Below are positions 61,083-64,000 of a stretch of 64,000 nucleotides of DNA, piece by piece. The stretch covers positions 11,304,534 to 11,368,533 of the forward strand of contig CAKAKS010000004.1 of the NCBI GenBank assembly GCA_916700875.1. Reading direction: 5' to 3'. Under the pieces are notes generated by a model. That model had not been told where the DNA came from. It saw nothing but the letters and a program-made list of their open reading frames with translations, and made no database searches. The number at the start of each line of letters is the position of its first letter. Positions within the stretch are counted from its first letter, which is position 1. Position numbers and translations under genes: made by a program. This stretch comes from Sebastes aleutianus (taxonomy: Eukaryota > Chordata > Actinopteri > Perciformes > Sebastidae).

Positions 61083-61515
61083 GGAATGAGTCCTAAAACC
61101 CGTAAGTGAGTTAGCATTTTTTGCATTTCCGGTCTGTGGTTAACACAAGTTTAAGAGATTTTAACGCTATGTTCTAAGGTATAAAATGTCAGTAAATACC
61201 CCACTCATGAATTTTGAAGCTTTTACGTGTCTTAAAAAAGGCAATTTCTGACAAGTGGCTAAATGAGACTACTAGACGTCATCATGCCGAACACTAGTCT
61301 GCCTTTATCTTTGGTGGTGACTTGATTTTATTTATGGATTATCAGACAAAGAAAACACGAAAAATGTCCAGAGGATAACATGTTAAAGTGAAAACACTTA
61401 TTTCCAACATGGTCCCAAGATATTAGAAGACAAAGAAAACACAAAAAAGCAACAAAGTGCGATTCTAACTTCAGGGTTGGCTTACAGAAATACGTCATCC
61501 CTGTAGCACTCTATT
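61083..61515. mobile_element. Dispersed repeat, class unassigned
   Basis: Phrases such as AGTCCTAAAACCCGTAAGTG, CACAAGTTTAAGAGATTTTA and GGATAACATGTTAAAGTG are ones I recall from a repeated fish sequence. It directly abuts the LINE remnant. No coding sequence; termini unresolved. Confidence 0.5.
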
Positions 61516-62385
61516 CCCTAAGGAATGTAGGCCACCGGCGGAAGCCCTCAATCCTCTCCGGTCTTGTGCTTCTCGATCCAGTTGCTCCCATGACAGCCCC
61601 TCAGCCTTAATCTCTTGTTCTGTGCTTCTTGTCCAGGTGGTTCTCGGTCTCCCTTGTTTTTTGAGCGTATAGCCTATCCAGCACCACGTCCTTCTCTTAA
61701 TTTGAAGTTCTATGGGTTCTTGCTTGGTGTGCTACACCAGGTTGGTGTTGGTGATAGTGTGTGGCCAGTATATTGCCAGGAGGTGTCGGAGCCAATGGTT
61801 GATGAATGTCTTACATTTGAATTAAAATCTTTCCTGTTGAGCATCTCTCTAAAGTTTTCAGTACATCTCTGAAGTTGGTCTTCTTGGTTGTGAGGAGTGA
61901 ACCTTTTGTGTCCTTAATGTGTACTGCTACCTTTTTTTTTGTAGTTTTACTTCTATTTAGTACATCCTTTTTCCCTTCTCTAACTCACTTCCTTGTATGT
62001 TTCTGTGGGTTATACACTATATATACTGTTCTTTACATGTCTCCTTCCATATGGTCTTCAGATCTTTCCAACTCTCCTCCATTTAACTTGGGGTTTCTAT
62101 TCCTTGGTTTTGTAGTGCTTAAAACCGGATGTGAAATCCAAGTGGTCCAATGTGGTCGATCTTATTTTCCATTGTGTGGTTGGTGTAAACCCATGTTGCT
62201 TTATGGATGTCCTTGTGTGGGAAAACCAAGCCTCCGATAACCAAGGCGTTGTCTGCACAGTCTGTCACAAACCTTTCTCCATTGTTGATGGGTTCCCAGC
62301 TGATGAGGGCCCTCTGGGCCTCTTTGGATAGCATGAACCCTACTCCCTCTGAATGTGGAATCTTCTGCATCACAGACACCGCCAG
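61516..62385 (-). pseudogene. Decayed RTE-like LINE ORF2 (endonuclease and C-terminus)
   Basis: On the minus strand, 62379-62119 encodes part of an AP-type endonuclease, with EGVGFMLSKEAQRALISW, then a jump to NGERF, LVIGG, FPHKDIHKATW and KIDHI. These match the endonuclease found in RTE-like LINEs and in the related craniofacial development protein 2-like entries. Further downstream a linker (KDTKGSLLTT) appears at about 61900. A continuous frame at 61731-61495 then encodes the ORF2 C-terminus, with RRTWCWIGYTLKK, QGRPRTTW and SWEQLDREAQDRR. Most of the endonuclease and the whole reverse transcriptase core are deleted, and stops and frameshifts separate the pieces. It is a dead copy. Confidence 0.85.
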
Positions 62386-63357
62386 TTAAGTATCAGATTT
62401 TAAGAATGTGAATACCAAAGGGAATTGAATGCTTTGTAGCTACGAAAAACATCTCTGTGTATTTAAATATGTTTTATAGAATTCATCAGTGTTTATATAG
62501 GACTCCCTGGTCCAATCAGCCATGTCACATCTCGACCAATTCATTTTGCATTACATTTCCCAGAATTAATTTTGACAGAACCAAGAAAGCAGGCATGAAC
62601 CCATTGCTCTCAATCAAAGGTGGGTCTATGGCAATTAACTACAGCTACCATGTGAACTCATTAGTTTGGGAACCTTGAGGCACGTCTATGACCGCAGCTG
62701 AATCCCTAAAGCAAAATGCGACATGCCAACTCTTATGGCTGTGTTAGATGCTGATGTGATTCCTTTATGTTTTCTATATGATTTCTGAGGCAAGAAAGAA
62801 GCTCTTCCTCTTTGATTTTTTTGGAGCGGTACCTGACAAAACCTTTACCGCTGGCGTTTTAGAATTTTTTCGTTCACCGTTCAGACGTTCATTAGTTCCT
62901 GTTTAACCAGTTATTCAGGTAATTTAATGAAAACAAACACTGTAACAGCGAACTTGAACCGAACAGTTTTGTTGACAGTGTTAGCATTGACGGATTTATC
63001 ATTTTAGCATAGATTTACCATCGGTATCATAACTGTTATGGCTAACCTTCCTCCAATGGAGTACAGGTGCATGGCCAATGCAAACTACAGTCTAATTAGC
63101 TCAGCAGAAAACAGAAAATAAACTATAGTGGAGCACAGTTAAAGAAAGACTTATGTGAAATGACTGTTGTTGAGATGTAGGAAAATTACTGTAAGGGCAA
63201 AGAAAATACCAGAAACAGGGTGAATTAGAATAAAATAAATAAGAAGAAAGAACAAGATAATATTGGTTTGTGTGTTGAAGGAGTGCAACAATACTACTTG
63301 TTTTTTCCCCCCTATAAATCTGTGTGACTTCTCTGTGTCTCAAAGGATTGGGTACAG
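62386..63357. other. unique non-coding sequence
   Basis: AT-rich unique DNA with no recognisable element. Confidence 0.45.
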
Positions 63358-63509
63358 TAGATAATGTGTTGGACAATCAACACCGCGACTCTCCGCCTAC
63401 CCCCCCTCCTCCTTCCTTCTCTCCAACCATCAGCAGCGTCAGCCACCTTTCATCAGGCCAGACCATTGATCCTCCACCAGGCAGGGGGTCCTTTCAGTAT
63501 GCAGCCTAA
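63358..63509 (+). CDS. Possible terminal coding exon, Pro/Ser-rich, unrecognised
   Basis: After possible acceptors GGGTACAG (ending 63357) or TAG (ending 63360), an open frame reads DNVLDNQHRDSPPTPPPP, then SFSPTISSVSHLSSGQTIDP and PPGRGSFQYAA, stopping at TAA (63507-63509). The low-complexity proline run is partly due to CCT/CCC triplets, but the flanking residues look protein-like. The sequence upstream is pyrimidine-containing (CCCCCCTATAAATCTGTG) but not a strong tract. I do not recognise a protein. It could be a real exon of a gene beyond the window or chance. Confidence 0.13.
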
Positions 63510-64000
63510 TGTTCTCATTATATGTCCTGCATGGTCCCATTGCTGATGACTGGCTGATTACCATCTCATTAAGAGACATGGCCAAGCAGGGGAGAGAAGG
63601 ACCTGTCACAGTTTAAGGAGCTCATCAGAGCACAGAAATAATACATGCTGTAGACTTGCTTCATGTCTGATGGTACCTGAAGGAAAATCATTTCTTTATT
63701 GGAGAAAATTGCGAGGAGGAACTTGCACTGTAAAATAAGAGCCGCACATATTAGGGATGTATCATTTTTAATGCGCAAATTGATCACTTTAAATATTGTT
63801 TTAGTTTGGATACATTTTTGGTGTAACCACATTTATCACATAAAGTGATTAGTGGCATGTTTGATTCATTATCAGTATCAGTCGTCATCATTATCCCTCA
63901 ATCATCTGCCAGAAAGGTAACACTGGATAAGTATAGCCTCAAAGTTGCTCAGTTTGATATGATCCGGTCAGCCCTTAACATTCAAACTTTGAGGTCTGAT
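63510..64000. other. unique non-coding sequence
   Basis: AT-rich unique DNA to the window end. No feature seen. Confidence 0.45.

Overview
This window is non-coding nuclear DNA from a ray-finned fish, most likely a spiny-rayed (percomorph) teleost. The evidence is the very high density of CA/GT microsatellites, the AT-rich unique sequence, and several interspersed repeats that I recognise as teleost types: short terminal-inverted-repeat (TIR) elements, hAT-type ends starting TAGGGCTG or CAGTGGTTCTCAAAC, a tRNA-derived SINE and an RTE-like LINE remnant. No host protein-coding gene, rRNA or tRNA gene can be supported. The open reading frames present are mostly simple-repeat translations (poly-Cys/Val and poly-His/Thr from GT/CA tracts) or chance frames. 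The one frame with a recognisable protein family is the decayed LINE endonuclease and ORF2 C-terminus at 61.5-62.4 kb.

Layout. 1-600 is unique sequence with a GT tract. 608-1323 is a complete non-autonomous hAT element with a perfect 8-bp target duplication. 1.3-6.1 kb is unique sequence with purine/pyrimidine tracts and stretches that look like conserved regulatory DNA. 6.2-7.3 kb holds two small TIR elements. 7.3-14 kb is mostly unique, with candidate regulatory stretches and a CTCF-like palindrome. 14.05-16.7 kb holds two larger TIR elements. 16.7-22.7 kb is unique sequence with GT tracts. 22.7-28.2 kb holds TIR elements, a head-to-head composite element and a pure 139-bp TG tract. 28.2-32.8 kb is unique. 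32.9-36.7 kb holds an inverted pair of one repeat family, one copy carrying an expanded minisatellite. 37.7-48.3 kb is a repeat-dense mosaic: a small hAT-like MITE, CA tracts, a SINE, a giant hairpin element and hAT ends. 48.3-56.5 kb is an 8-kb block with no recognised transposon, only simple repeats and TAAT-rich stretches. 56.6-57.2 kb is one more TIR element. 57.2-60.7 kb is unique. 60.75-62.4 kb is a stack of SINE-like, MITE-like and LINE pieces. 62.4-64 kb is unique, with one coding-like frame near the end.

The alternation of transposon-rich blocks with transposon-poor, homeobox-core-rich stretches resembles a gene desert or very large intron around a developmental regulator. That is an inference; no flanking gene can be named from the window. 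The most interesting observation is that one TIR element family (tips TAGGGCTGTCAA / TTGACAGCCCTA) carries an exact DR1 nuclear-receptor motif (AGGTCA-N-AGGTCA) in every copy: five perfect instances at four loci. Family names rest on remembered hallmark sequences and on structure, not on a database search.
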